64,000 nt of DNA from Harmothoe impar (lineage: Eukaryota > Annelida > Polychaeta > Phyllodocida > Polynoidae): assembly GCA_947462335.1 (NCBI GenBank), contig OX381710.1, positions 65,901,303 to 65,965,302 of the forward strand, written 5' to 3'. Every line of letters begins with the position of its first letter. Position 1 is the stretch's first letter. This document shows, piece by piece, positions 1-34,789 of this stretch. The notes beneath the pieces are model-generated. The model saw nothing but the letters and a program-made list of their open reading frames with translations, did no database searches and was not told where the DNA came from. A program made the position numbers and the translations under genes.

Positions 1-1684
1 TTGTTGATGACAACCAGGGTGATGACCAGCAGTCGACTGGGGCGTCAACCCAGCCTTCTGGCCCTCCACAGCAGGAGGCTCACTCATCACCTCTACAGGT
101 GGTTGAGGATGGTGCCTCTGTGTCCGACCACGGGGATGCTGAAGGGCTCGGGTGTTACCCTTGTAGCCTGGAGACATGCCTCGATTTGATGCTGCTTTCT
201 CTGATCTCTTGGCCGCTGGCTTTGAGCTCTTCAGAGAAAAGTTGGTAGTCAACTCAAGTAGACTGCTTTGGTATCAAGGCACCCAAGTAGGAAGGTACTA
301 CTTCAGCAACCTCTGGTTGTTGGGAGTGGAGGCCATTCGACAGGGTGTGGTACGGACGGCTGAACGTGCCAGACTGCTTGCCGAGAGTGAGCAGAATCTG
401 GATCAAGATCACGCCTTTGATAAGGCAACGATCACCCAGCTCGAGTCCTGACTGAGTACTTGTGACGCCAGGTTGTTTGGGAAGTTCGGGCTAAAGCTAA
501 CAGATTGGGAGAGGGCTGGTTTTCCAGACCTCAGGACAGTTTTGGGGCTGCCACCAAGGCCGCCATCATTACTGACCACCCCGATACTGTTGGCTCAGCC
601 TCCTCGGTACGATGCTCCCTTTGCATTTTTGGGCAGCATACGGCCTAGAGGCTGGTGGAGGGGTATCTGTGACCCCTGCTACCCCGAGTACTTCCTCGGT
701 GGCAGCAGGTGATGGCCTCTCCTCTCAGGTGGTGACTAGTGTAGTTTGCGCTGCACCTGTCTCACCTGAGAAAAGCCCTGATAAGGTGGAAAAGCCGGCT
801 GGTGGTGTCCCTCTAGACACCTAAAGTCGTGCCTTATCAGGCCCTCTGGGGAGCACTGTTCCGCTCCTCGGAGGTAAAACTAAACCGACATCGCTACCCG
901 CCCCAGACCGGAGAGACGCAAACCGACAGTGGAGTCGCTACCGACTCCTGAAGGAAGCAAACCGATGGTACTACCGTGGCTACCCTAGGCCACAACCGTC
1001 GGTCATCAACGACTCTAACGCTGGCCGGGGCTACCGATCCTGTGGTCATTTGTTATTGACCTATGAACTTTTAAGGATCGCCTTCCTGTGATATAATTAT
1101 ATATGGAGGCATGGACCTGCCTTTTTATACTTTATTTCACAAGAGATGATATTACACTATACCAGTGTAGGACTCTATTCATCTCTACCACCATGAACTG
1201 CTAGGTACTGGAGTACCAACCCTAATAAGGATGACGATTTATCCCACCTTATTTAGGATCTGCATTTATGGATTTTATATATAAACTATTCTTCGCCGGA
1301 GGAAGTGGGAACTACTATAGTTCCATTATTTATATATAAGGACACTAACTCCACACGGATTCGCACCATTGCTGAACGTAGTAGGTGATGTGTTGAGTTT
1401 CCAAAGTGGTTATTGGTGCCTTGTTTTAGTAACTGATACTAGTCAAGGACTATCAGTTGGACAGTTTCTATATCATGTGCCTACGGGACTATGGTTTTTA
1501 CAAAGACTATATTGTTGATATAAACTGTTATGTGCATGTTAACTTGTATGTTCATGTATGTATGCCTGTTTTAACTATGAGTAAAAATGTTACTTGTTGC
1601 TAAATAGATATACGTGGTATATAATGTATCTAAGAGGTATTATTATTATAATTCCAACCCTACCTACATTCTAAAGGGGGGTAG
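1..1684 (+). mobile_element. 3' internal part of an LTR retrotransposon
   Basis: This stretch precedes a complete LTR and ends in a purine-rich tract (AAAGGGGGGTAG, about 1673-1684) directly abutting the LTR, where the polypurine primer for plus-strand synthesis is expected. It is therefore read as the 3' internal region of a plus-strand LTR element whose 5' part lies off the left edge. No reverse transcriptase, RNase H or integrase motif is visible here. About 830-1680 has no substantial open frame, which is long for a 3' untranslated region. The copy may be a degenerate or non-autonomous element, or the coding part may end before the window. Confidence 0.6.
176..451 (+). CDS. Unrecognised 91-residue ORF in the retroelement remnant
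   Basis: An ATG-initiated frame of 91 codons (starts MPRFDAAFSDLLAAG, ends in a TGA stop at 449-451). It is rich in Leu, Ala, Glu and Arg and looks helical. I recognise no family. It lies inside the 3' internal part of the LTR retrotransposon, so it may be the tail of a gag-like or accessory element protein. A second frame at 612-824 (Ser/Pro/Val-rich) overlaps other short frames and is weaker. No host role is proposed. The absence of a longer frame suggests decay. Confidence 0.3.
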   Translation: MPRFDAAFSDLLAAGFELFREKLVVNSSRLLWYQGTQVGRYYFSNLWLLGVEAIRQGVVRTAERARLLAESEQNLDQDHAFDKATITQLES

Positions 1685-2073
1685 TGTAACAGGCAGCGCA
1701 GACTGCTGTGTTATTTGTATACCTATTCCATGTGCAGTGACCGTGACGGTTTCATAACAAGTTACATAATCATCTACACCAGGTGGCTCTGGTGGTGTGG
1801 TCAGGTGACCCCCACAGGCCTGTATATAAGGTGACTGCTTCCCCATTGGAAGCCAGTCAGGTTTGGGACTGTCGTGACATGACCACCCTGTGCTCACGGG
1901 CTTAACTCTATGCTGTAGGGTTGCCCCACTGTATTATAGTGATCTGATCTGATCCCTGTATAGCTGATGGTTATACTTGTCATTATAATACTCCAGAGTT
2001 ACCCTTTTTAATAAAGTCGCCGTATATTAAAGTCTAATTTACCTTGTCCGGTGTTTGATTCTCATGCGTTACA
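1685..2073 (+). repeat. LTR (3' long terminal repeat), 389 bp
   Basis: Begins TGTAAC and ends GTTACA, a perfect 6-bp inverted repeat with the canonical TG...CA termini. It is preceded directly by a polypurine tract. Internally there is a TATA box (TATATAAGG, about 1822) and a polyadenylation signal (AATAAA, about 2010) roughly 190 bp downstream. This U3-TATA-polyA order fits a plus-strand LTR. The matching 5' LTR and target duplication are outside the window, so superfamily (Ty3/Gypsy or other) cannot be set. Confidence 0.8.
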
Positions 2074-2576
2074 CTCGTAGTACTCGACCAACTACACTAC
2101 ATTCAAAATAAAAAATGAATGAACCCAAATGTCTGTCGTCCTAGTTGTGTCTATTATATAATTATAATTTTCAGAATTACCTACTTTTCCGACACATTTA
2201 CTGCAACAATTCCAATATTTTCTTATCAATTTAAGCTTTATTTCTCCTCAAATGGCCAGGGACATAAATGGAGTAAATAGGGGTCACATAGCCGAAATAA
2301 TTATTTAAATACTCCAAGTAGAAGTGGAGATAAGGCCAGAAATATGATTTTTATTAGGTATATATTGCACCCTCGGGCTTATACTCGGGGCCCGGCTTAT
2401 ACAACACTAAGTCACCTTTTCCCCAGGCTTATACACGGCGCAGGCTTATACACGGGGAAATACGGTATGTACCTGTCAGGATATCAGAGCCACGTTTTGC
2501 CCGACTTTTGGCTAATGGGTGTTAGTGAGTATTATCCCCCCACCTCCCCACCCCACCCCCTACTCCATCCCTTCTC
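2074..2576. other. Non-coding, mostly featureless
   Basis: AT-rich DNA without a gene. Between about 2365 and 2470 it holds four copies of a GGCTTATAC motif ending in TACGGTA, a decayed fragment of the CGTAAA/TATAAGCC MITE family described at 54312-54552. If the RNF gene continues to the left, this is its third intron. Confidence 0.5.
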
Positions 2577-3029
2577 AAATTAGGGCCCACGACAGGTAAA
2601 ATCAACAAGTCGACAACGGCCTGTTTAACCGTTGTGACAAGGTGTGATATTATGAAGACCTTGACCGCTCATTTCTATAAATCGACAAGTCTCATTGGCA
2701 TCTCTTAAAATCGATTTATTTCTTAAAATTGACAAGGGACATTTCTTAGAATCGACAAATGACTCAGTGACCCCCCCCCCCATGACAACAAAGGACATAG
2801 CACTAGGGCCCTTGGTGGGGTGGGGGGAGGGGAGTGCCCATGTCCCCTGTCAATTTTTCGAAGTGGTTATGTCACCATGTTGATTTTAAGAAATGTCCAT
2901 CTCTCCAGATCGATTTTAAGAAATGCCTATGTTTTTCTTCCTGTCCTAGGTCACTAGGCCCCAAAAAGGCGCATGTCGCCATGTCGAATTTAGGGGTCTA
3001 CCGCCATAGCACTATGCGGCCCTGAATTA
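2577..3029. repeat. Palindromic element with AATCGAC / GTCGATTTT units
   Basis: Ends match as an inverted repeat (AAATTAGGGCC on the left, GGCCCTGAATT on the right). The left half carries repeats of CTTAAAATCGACAAG and the right half their complement (GATTTTAAGAAATG). A poly-C run sits near 2770. It resembles the GTCGATTTTTAA family at 21705, 36811 and 50305 in composition but not at its ends. Confidence 0.5.
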
Positions 3030-3361
3030 TTTAAGGGTTAAGAGAGTAATGGTCAGGAGGCAACACTTTTTTTTAATGTACCTTTATTATTACCTTTATT
3101 GTAACACTGTGTTTCACCTACAGTACCTTTGAACTAAGGTGTTCAAAAGGGTGTTAAGTACAGTTCACACGGCTACACTTTGTACCTTATTGTGGAATTT
3201 TGTAATATATATAGTTACCAGTATCTTAAAACTGCCATCCACATGATTGACCCGACCTTCACACATGCCTTATATTGAAGGTTATATTAGTCGTTATGAC
3301 TCAGGAATATACAAGTACATGTACACCTGCTACAACGCTCCATCATTCACCATACTAAGTA

Positions 3362-3593
3362 TACCATACATCCCCGCTTATAACCCACCTCTCGCATATA
3401 ACCCATAGATCAACTTTGTGAGAACCCTATAACCCGCACCAGGGGTCTAAAAATTGCCATTTTGATACATGTACTGTGCTATATTTCAACAACCCTCCTA
3501 TTACCCTCACCTAGACTTTGCGAACATTGTACATTTGTATAATACACACTAGAAGTTTGCTTCGCGTATAACACGCGCGAATTTACGGTAGAT
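3362..3593. repeat. MITE of the TATAACCCGC / TTTACGGTA family
   Basis: Starts with CCCGCTTATAACCCACC and ends GAATTTACGGTA. Internally it carries the module GTGCTATATTTCAACAACCCTC, also seen in variant form at about 20860, 49920, 56705 and 62610. Those five places share the order CCGCAC, then TGCYATTTT, then the AAACCCTC module, then GAATTTACGGTA. Confidence 0.6.
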
Positions 3594-3814
3594 CCTGTTA
3601 TAATTAGTACTAACTTTACTGCCTACTTGTGCCGTCCCGTTTCTTCAGTAGGAAGCTCTGTAAAGTAGCTTCATCTAACTTGACTGTTCTACACTTATTT
3701 ATGTGTCGTTATTACGGACAGCGTCAGAGAGCACTATCAACATACATTTGTTTAAAGTGTCCCACCCTTTTAGATCTGTATGGATCATGAGACCAACAAC
3801 AACAACATTAATAT

Positions 3815-4063
3815 TAGGCCAAAAAAAAAAGGGTTGTTTCAGGTAACATGGCAAGAAAATGTAGGGTCGGTAGGTGGGATTTTTTTTTCAATTTCTTTTT
3901 ATCATGAAAGTACTAGCCCGCCTCTCCGAAGACCCTAAAATTGACTAAAAATGGGTAAAAATACGAAAATTTCTTCAAAATTGTATAAAAAAACGTAGGG
4001 TCGGCCCTGTTTTGATAGGGTCGGTCGGGTGACCTGAAACAAACTTTTTCTTTTTTTGGCCTT
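3815..4063. repeat. CCGGTAAC/GGCCTAA-family element
   Basis: Bounded by AGGCC plus an A run on the left and a T run plus GGCCTTA on the right. Just inside is GTTTCAGGTAAC, matched on the right by GTGACCTGAAAC. Internal blocks AGGGTCGGTAGG and AGGGTCGGTCGGG flank an AT-rich core. Sister copies are at 16693, 34605, 41897, 44138, 45069 and 63108, with core fragments near 27385 and 38258. Confidence 0.7.
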
Positions 4064-4274
4064 ACTCTTCTATTGTAGTTAACAACCACTGAGTCTTTGT
4101 TTATACATACTCTACCCTGGATGTGATGGTCTATCGGGACTACCATCATGGTTGTTTTTTCTCAGTTGAATATAATAACCCTTGACATGACCCATTAGTG
4201 TACTCTAAGTGACCTGTTATTCACAACCATGTCTGTCTGCCAGGACTCGTGTCTCCTGAGACGTAAGGGTCCAG

Positions 4275-4545
4275 TCATTTAAAGCAAGCCGGGGGGGGAG
4301 AGGGGCTTGGTGCATTTTTACACAATAGATAAAGTAGCAATTTTCAGACCCCAGGTGCGGCTTCTATGAGCTATCAAAAAGTTGGAGTTGCGGCTTATAC
4401 GCGGATTGTTTCACAGTAGTATGGAGGTCTATTATGTGCCCCACCCCCTCACCACTGAGGGCCTCTTATTAGTTTTACCGCCCCCCCCCCCGCCATCCAC
4501 TACCCACCTCCCAGCTACTAACAAATGACCACTCCCTAAGTGGGG
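4275..4545. repeat. Fragments of two MITE families
   Basis: Contains a CGGCTTATACGCGG fragment (about 4325-4410) and, at the right, AATGACCACTCCCTAAG. The latter is the terminal sequence of the GGGAGTGGTCATTT family also at 32195 and 38740-38955. A poly-C run lies at about 4482. Boundaries are approximate. Confidence 0.4.
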
Positions 4546-4940
4546 GACACCAGTGCAGAGAGATACACTGTATGCATATAGAGTGGAGAGATGAGTTGGG
4601 GACAACTGTAAGTCAAGGAGGCGGAGACATGCCCTCCATATCATGTGTTACACAAACATGGGGATAACGTGTCTGGTCAAGGACAGACAGTTATCTCACA
4701 AGTAGACAGGCAGAATCACTACTTGGCACACTTTGTCTCACCATGCAACGGCCACCGAGTGCTTTAAGTTCAATGTATCATCCCAGCTAACAAAATATGT
4801 TTTCCATACATTTTTACAGCGTTTGGAGAAAACGTTTATCTATAGGTTTTAATGAAACAAGTTTTCGCTGAGGTCCAAGTCCGAGCAAGTAGACTCAGCA
4901 GGGATGCATCTTGACGACAAGGGATATAATGCATACTATA

Positions 4941-5690
4941 TTTAAAGGGGTATGCCAGGGTCTATGCATACGGCACCTGGTGGCAAAAAATGAAACTACC
5001 TAAAACCATGATAGAAACATGTCTCCCTGTTGTACATGTTTTAACTCACCTTTATTAACCATTTAAATGTCAGACTATTGCATTTTATACATCTAATCAC
5101 TGTGTTTTGCTGATGCCAAAAGCTATGCGCTACTCGATGATGGCCTGTCTGGCCGACTGGAAAATATTTGAATATGTCCCCAACTGGATTAATTTATCAA
5201 TGAATCACCTTTTTTTTTGGATGTAAAGTGTATCCTATGATCCTATGTACATATGGCTAAGGTTTTGGTTACAAATTGTTGACAACTTTCTCTTCTGTGT
5301 CACAAAATATAGAAAAAATACAATTAATCTATTTGTGTTTTTCCCCTAAATCCGTCATGACTCATTGGTTTCACCTATGACCACTAATTTTTATGGATTG
5401 ATTATGTCCCAGACTATCTGTTCTAAACATCTGAGAAGTTTGGTTAGGATATTATTGGTCAATTTTTCATAAAGTTCAAAAATGTTGGAAAAATTGGGTT
5501 TGCACCATACATGGCCATGGTTAAGGGGGTCCTATCTTCATATGTCAATATATCAAAATCTAGCACTATGAGGTATTGTTATTTTTGCTTCTATCACATC
5601 ATGATACATCAAACTAATTTATTCCCAAGTGATTAAGAGATATTATTGGTAGAATAGAATTGACCGAACCCTCCCGTATACCTTTAATAC
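4941..5690. repeat. Possible 0.75-kb element with imperfect TIRs
   Basis: Left end TTTAAAGGGGTATGCCAGGG pairs imperfectly with the right end (reverse complement ATTAAAGGTATACGGGAGGG). The interior has no coding frame. The termini could be coincidental, hence moderate confidence. Confidence 0.35.
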
Positions 5691-5832
5691 ACTCCCAAAG
5701 GGTCGGCATGAGGCATCAATGTAGCACCGGGGCTGCATTGGTGCATCATGACGACAAACAACACCTTTTATCAACATGCCGTCCTTAAAAGGATCGGCAT
5801 GATGCATGAATGCAGCTTTGGCAAGTAATACA
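5690..5832. repeat. CCCTTTAAGG-family MITE fragment
   Basis: Contains the diagnostic GGTCGGCATGATGCATGAATGC hairpin core, GGTGCATCATGACGAC and GCCGTCCTTAAAAGG, in rearranged order. It lies only 55 bp beyond the splice donor of RNF exon 3, inside intron 3. Confidence 0.6.
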
Positions 5833-5886
5833 TATTAGTTTATACTCTACTTGTCTGTGTGTTAGTATGTCTTAATGAGTCCTTAC

Positions 5887-29435
<23,549 letters not shown>

Positions 29436-29453
29436 TTTCCGGCTAGATCGTTA

Positions 29454-30000
29454 ATAGATAGCTACTAGACAGCGTTGTCATTGTTTTATTCTCATGGCTG
29501 GTGAGAAATCACAGATGTCCACTGCCTGACTGACATATAAACGTCATTATAAGTGAGAAGAAGTGTGTGAAACCTTTTATCAGAAATTGCTCTGCATATT
29601 ACGTCGTTGGTTTATGTGCACCCTGTGGGCTGGTAAACAACACCCACAAACCACTGACGTCATACACAACTCCAGCACGCCGCTAGGTAACTCAGTAGAC
29701 CCTAACGGTACTAAGGCATAGACTCGGAGCGAGATTGGCCTTAGCCTCATACAGATATTGTTAATGAGGTCATGGAGCGAAAGCAGATCCATTTCTGATT
29801 GGCTGGCTATAAAGACTGCTAAAGGCAGGGTCAGCCTAATACACATCCACTAATTACTCCAATTAAGGGATTAAAAACATGCCCCAACCTTGTGTATTCG
29901 GAAATACACATTCAACTTCAAAGGGATCTTACAGTCTGACAGTTGAATACACATTTTTATTCTGTGTATTCCACCCTTATAATGTCAAGGTCGGAATTAT
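29454..30000 (-). promoter_or_regulatory. RNF 5' flank / candidate core promoter
   Basis: Immediately upstream of the RNF start on the minus strand. About 100 bp upstream is ATAATGACGTTTATATG (minus strand, near 29537-29553), a TATA-like stretch next to a CRE half site (TGACG). Position fits a core promoter, but no initiator or transcript evidence is available. A palindrome (TGTGTATTCGGAAATACACA, about 29890) lies further out. Confidence 0.3.
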
Positions 30001-30046
30001 ATGATACCTACGCTTTATCTGCAAGTAGCGTGGGTGTCCAAGTTAG

Positions 30047-30060
30047 CCGCTAGGTGGCGA
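30047..30060 (+). promoter_or_regulatory. CTCF-like motif 1
   Basis: CCGCTAGGTGGCGA matches the bilaterian CTCF core (CCRSYAGRKGGCRS) at all but the last position. It lies about 0.6 kb upstream of the RNF start. Confidence 0.45.
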
Positions 30061-30087
30061 CAAATTGGACATTGGTTCTGCTCGCTT

Positions 30088-30101
30088 CCACCAGATGGTG
30101 C
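30088..30101 (+). promoter_or_regulatory. CTCF-like motif 2
   Basis: CCACCAGATGGTGC matches the same core with one mismatch. Same orientation, 41 bp after motif 1. Confidence 0.4.
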
Positions 30102-30109
30102 ACTATGGC

Positions 30110-31379
30110 GAAACGGCAAAAATCTCAATGAATCATATTAAAGAAGATTGGATCAAAGGCTTGACAAAGAAAGGAAAAATCAAACCATCCATGCTGCAGA
30201 TGTATTCTAGTTAAATATTACAAGTAGGCCTAGGCTTAGATTCAGGAGGTAGCTGTTTTGGGGTAGATTTTTATTTTTCAGTATTTCAACGTATTTGTGT
30301 CCATAATGTCCATATGAACATGTGTGTAACTTTTTTTAATCATTCTGATACTAGTAAATGCATTGAATATAGAGAAAGGGGACCCCTTTCTCTAAATAGA
30401 GTTGGGTCCCCTGACCTATTCTGACCATGATTTTCTCTATTTTTTTATGGATTTATATTTATCAGAAAGATTTAAAAAGCTACACACATATTTATATGGA
30501 CATGATAAGCACAAAAAGTTGAAAAACTGGAAAATAAAAATTGACCCCCAATAAGCTCATAACCCATCTTCTATTATAAAAAATATCTATGATACCAATG
30601 ATATCCCTACCTGAATGAGTGAGTAATTTGTTCACGCCCATCCCGTAAATTATTTGGGCCCAGGATGAGTGTAACTGTAAGAGAAGGGGATGGGGCGTCC
30701 TCATTGGCCATGTCACATGTCGAATTTAATAAATGGCCATGTAAGATTAATTGTAACCTTTCACATAAATCCTCATGTCAGATGTCGCCTCTATGAATTT
30801 ATCGTACGGGTATGATCTGTTCTATGATCTACTTGTATGGGCCATAGGCTATAGGTAGGCTACCATGTATCCCATGTGGGGAAATTAAGGAATACCATAG
30901 GCCTTATACTAGTAGTGTGTCAGTTGTCATTTTGTCTATTCGCCTATGTGTCCTCATGTCACTAATCCACATGATGCATGTCGAAATTGAGAAATACCCA
31001 TATGGTCCAGACTCATGGAATAATTCCTCTCATGCCATCACACATCAATTACTAAGCCCACTGCTAAGTCACTTTCCTGCCTACTTTAATACAAATCTAA
31101 TCAAATAGGCCTACATGTAGCGTCTATGGGATCTATGCATGTGTATCTACTCATACGTAATACATATACAATGTACCTATGACATTACATTGTATTCCAC
31201 ACCCTTCTGTAGGCCTACCGGTACAACCAGACTCAGAGAGAGAGGCCTGTAAAATCTTGCCAAGCACATCATTAAACAAATCAAACATTAAATTGTTTAA
31301 CACGTATGTCACGTATTTCAGCAGAACAATGTGTAGTTAAATGACAGGGCTGGTCGATCATCTACGAAAAACTTTAAAA
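30110..31379. other. Intergenic DNA, nothing firm
   Basis: Contains a hairpin at about 30372-30400 (GAGAAAGGGGACCCCTTTCTC, perfect) and CATGTCGAATTT-type fragments (about 30716 and 30978). No gene. Confidence 0.45.
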
Positions 31380-31570
31380 AAATGATTCGGGCCTCAACAG
31401 AGCAGCGCGGGAAGTTATCACGAAGTTATCCGGCGACGGACGCTCTGACGTCACTCTGTTTAGCGCGATGCATGCTGGACGTTGTTGGCAAGGAACATCA
31501 TGGCGGTCGAAGTAGCCCAAACAGCATCGCGCAAACTGTAAACACGATGGCACTTCATGGATTTGTGTAC
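31380..31570. promoter_or_regulatory. CpG-rich patch, promoter candidate
   Basis: Roughly 19 CpGs in 190 bp, one of the two densest CpG clusters in the window. It has a perfect palindromic CRE (TGACGTCA, 31446-31453), two AGCGCG motifs and a YY1-like ATCATGGCGGTC (about 31498). A strong splice donor follows (GTAAGT at 31640), so it could be a non-coding first exon on the plus strand, possibly of the CDKL5 gene. The frame at 31382-31579 is probably not coding. Confidence 0.4.
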
Positions 31571-31639
31571 GATCTATAAAATATCAACAGAGAGGAGTAT
31601 ATGGATACGTTCAATTCCACCTATGCATATATCTCATGA

Positions 31640-32916
31640 GTAAGTTACGTTTTTATCCTAGAAACCCAAGCCGAACCTAGCGGGTGCTACCGTAAATATC
31701 GGTGGTGAATGACGCTAACTTGGTTGCCGTGCACCTGTCGACCCGCTGCCCCAATTATCGTACAGCGCATTCCAAATATTTATGTTCGTGGCTATTTCTT
31801 ACACAAATACCTAGCTTAGGGAGTGCTAGTTTTTAACACTTTTATATACTCCAAATCTACACTCCCTCAGAACAGGAGCTGAGCCGGAGCCTGAGCCTAA
31901 AGTAAGGAGCTCCCCCCCCCCCCACCAAAAAAAAAAAAGAGAGAAAAATTCACCAAAAATAGATTTTTTTATGTTTGACATAGACTATTACACAATGATG
32001 ATAGCCTAATGGGCGGAATGCATCTCGAAGCCCAATACAAGGAGAACTCCGAGAAGTGGGGGTGGGGCCCTGGGGGGTAGCCTAGCTATTCCAGTAGTAG
32101 ACTAACTTCACTAAGTAGTAGGTGTTAGTCTCCCAAGAAAGCTCAAGTCAAGAGTCTCGCTATTCCTTCCTTACTTCGTTAGGCCAAGTTAGGACTTAGG
32201 GAGTGGTCATTTTTTTAACAACGGGGGGGGGGGGGGAGGGAGGGCAAAAAAATGTGGACCCCTCTTGAAAATCTTAACCCCCCGCCCCCGCCCTCTCTTT
32301 AAATCCCCCCGCCCTCAAGAGAGGTCAGCCCCCCCCCCCCCCCCCCCGTGACTAATAAATGAACAGTCCCTAACGATGCAAGTTACAAGTTACAAGACCG
32401 GTATGTGGTGATGTATTGGTACTCAGTGACTCATAGTCATAGATACATGTAGCAGACACAAGCACATACTGCACATAAGCCCATGCCCTTTCTTTCAGAC
32501 TTTATCAAGCCGACGGAGACGCCCATTTTCCAGTAGTACCAGTAAAACGCCGAATTCTTGTCATCCCTAGACTTATAACCAGCAGTAAGATCAGTAGTGG
32601 TGTAATGGGTTGCTAGGATCAGAGAATGGATCCCAATTGAGGCTGTGGCCGGGCGGTCACACTCCCTCACTTTAAAAAACGTACATTGGATAACAGCTAC
32701 CTTGGTTCTCTAGAAGAGAAAATAATTTTCTAAATTTTACAAACTGTCCAAACTTAAACCAAAATTATGATCCGTTCCTGAGAGAGTAATCCAGTAGCTA
32801 GGAGTAGATAGTCACGTTCTTGAAGGATATGTTTGTCTCCGCGGGGAAGCACAATATGGCGGTCTCCGTGGGGTGACCAGTTTAATACCGTGTAATGTGA
32901 CCTCACGTGATGGTAT
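31640..32916. other. Intergenic DNA with GGGAGTGGTCATTT MITE
   Basis: Main feature is a MITE at about 32195-32374: left CTTAGGGAGTGGTCATTTTT, right AATAAATGAACAGTCCCTAA, with poly-G and poly-C blocks inside. At about 32848 is CAATATGGCGGTCTCCGTGG, one of a dispersed set of YY1-like sequences. No gene. Confidence 0.5.
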
Positions 32917-33115
32917 TAACCCTGTAAGGGCCGCATCGTACTTTCATGCGGGCTTTCATGCACTATGTCCTTTATTGTCATGAGCGAGTAAATCACCGGT
33001 GCTCATGCAGAATCCTCAAGAGCGTATCAACTCTACTTGTCGGCATGATGCTTGAATATAATGCACCTATAGGCTACATTCATGGATCATGGTAGCACGC
33101 AGAGTTGTGATACAT
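32917..33115. repeat. CCCTTTAAGG-family MITE, A-type, right end degraded
   Basis: TAACCCTGTAAGGGCCGCAT at the left; GTCGGCATGATGCTTGAAT in the middle; the right arm fades after CATTCATGGATCATGG. Confidence 0.55.
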
Positions 33116-33429
33116 AGGCCATATAGCAGCTTGATCACACCCCCTTAGCGCCGTAACGGGACACCCCCATATCAGACATATAATATCAGGGGGTGGGAGA
33201 GAGCTGTTCCAGAGGCACTCAGACTCAGGGGTCACAGCGAGGTAGATCTATCGGGGGGGGGGGGGGGGGGTGAGAGCAGCCAGAAAGTGGAGGAGGGGGG
33301 GGGGTCTCCTGGAGCCGCCTCTACTACAGTACATCTACAGCCAATGTACGTTATAAAGGTAGATGTACCCTCCCACCTGATGGATACTCTATTTCCATTA
33401 CCCTAGCTCTAAATATGTGCTTAAAGGCC

Positions 33430-34459
33430 CAGCGCCCGTATATATAGAGCTGAGTACCTGTCCCGACTGCGCTCTGACTGTTACTGCACGTGCAGTAAGA
33501 ACTGCGGGTTTAATATGCATTAAAAAAATCATTGCTTGCCTCATCACTTCACCAACTGCCCTTGTTGAACTTAAACTTGAAGTGAAGTAAGTCGAACCTT
33601 TCCCCCCTTTTTATGGGCGTTATATATAGGGGGATAGGCGTTTCCCACAACATGTGAAATATAAGTTATCAGTATTGATAAATTAACCTCACAGTGTTGG
33701 TGAAGTGGAGGTGCCAGCAAGTGCGGGACCCAGTATAGCAGCCTGCAGTCAGTCACTCAGCCGGTCACCGGGAGCAGGGGACTGGAGCCACACACAGGGT
33801 ACACGAGTGACGCGTGGTGTGTGCATGCCTCCAGTAGCCTCCTCCAGCAGGGGTACACCACCACCACGAGGAGGGCACACAGCTCACCCCTACAGTAGCA
33901 CTTACAGGTACAGGAGCAGCTCACAGAGCAGCTCACCTCACTACTACCACGCAGTGAGGAGCACTTTACCTGCACCCCCCCCCCCACACACACACCCAGG
34001 GAGGAGGCCGAGCAGCTCTTTACTCACTTTCACTCACTCACATTCCCCAAGGAGGAGGACTACTGGAGGAGCAGCTCAGTAGAGCAGTGAGTAGACAACT
34101 CCCCCGGGGATATAACCCAACTCTGGGTCAGTTACCGACGAGCAGCTCACAGTGGCTACTAGAGGCTACCAGTTCCCGACTTTCCTCCTTCCTCTACCTG
34201 CCCTTGACCTCATCATCTGGGCTTTGGATCACAGGTGACCTACCATTTGGACATACACTTCTGTCACATAGCATTACATAATCAGGAACTTGAACTCAAG
34301 CCAAGAGCGGCTCAGCTTAGAGAGCAACTCGGTATAAAGTAGGTTAGCAGTTCTGTGTTTGCACCATATTAAAGCACATTGCCCAATACACAGCTCCAAA
34401 GTCCACCCTGGTCATTTAGCTGCAGCCGGCTCTACCAGCAGTGAGGGAGCAGCTCAAGG
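33430..34459 (+). other. Possible non-coding exon or promoter region
   Basis: TATATATAG at about 33437 is followed by an 18-bp perfect palindrome centred on an E-box (TTACTGCACGTGCAGTAA, 33481-33498). From 33700 to 34458 comes a distinctly GC-richer, non-repetitive block with many GAGCAGCTCA units, closing at a good splice donor (CTCAAG then GTGGGT, about 34459). Long frames here are Ser/Pro-rich, lack an ATG start and look non-coding. A 5' untranslated exon is one reading; a simple GC-rich spacer is another. Confidence 0.25.
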
Positions 34460-34604
34460 TGGGTGTTTGTTGTTGTGACTTGTTACATTGAGTAGCTCAC
34501 CTTGTGATGTGTACAAGGTGAGAGGCGCCAGGTGAGTTAATGTGTTGGTATGTAGGTGTAGGTTTTCGAGGTAGGCGTAGGGCCTAAACAAACTGTTGTG
34601 TGCC

Positions 34605-34741
34605 GGTAGCATAGGGTAGGTAGGTCGATTTGAAAATAACAAAAAACTATCTTTTTTAGCAAAAAATAAATAAATTTAGGAGTAAAAATTTGGATCTGCC
34701 CCTAAAACGAAGGGTCGGGATACCGAAACACAACTTTTGAT
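34605..34741. repeat. CCGGTAAC/GGCCTAA-family fragment
   Basis: Core blocks GGGTAGGTAGGTCGATTT and CGAAGGGTCGGGATACCGAA; the GGCCTAA ends are missing. Confidence 0.55.
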
Positions 34742-34789
34742 AGGATGTTGACTCATACATGCTATTTGGGAGACATGGACTCAAGTCTC

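Noticed and set aside
1..5886. RING exon of the RNF gene
   Set aside because: Looked on the minus strand for the CAVC..PCRHxFHxxC..CPMCK pattern and found none; it is taken to be beyond the left edge.
33705..34082. 125-codon Ser/Pro-rich frame
   Set aside because: No ATG start and no domain; overlaps an open frame on the other strand. Kept only as a possible non-coding exon region.
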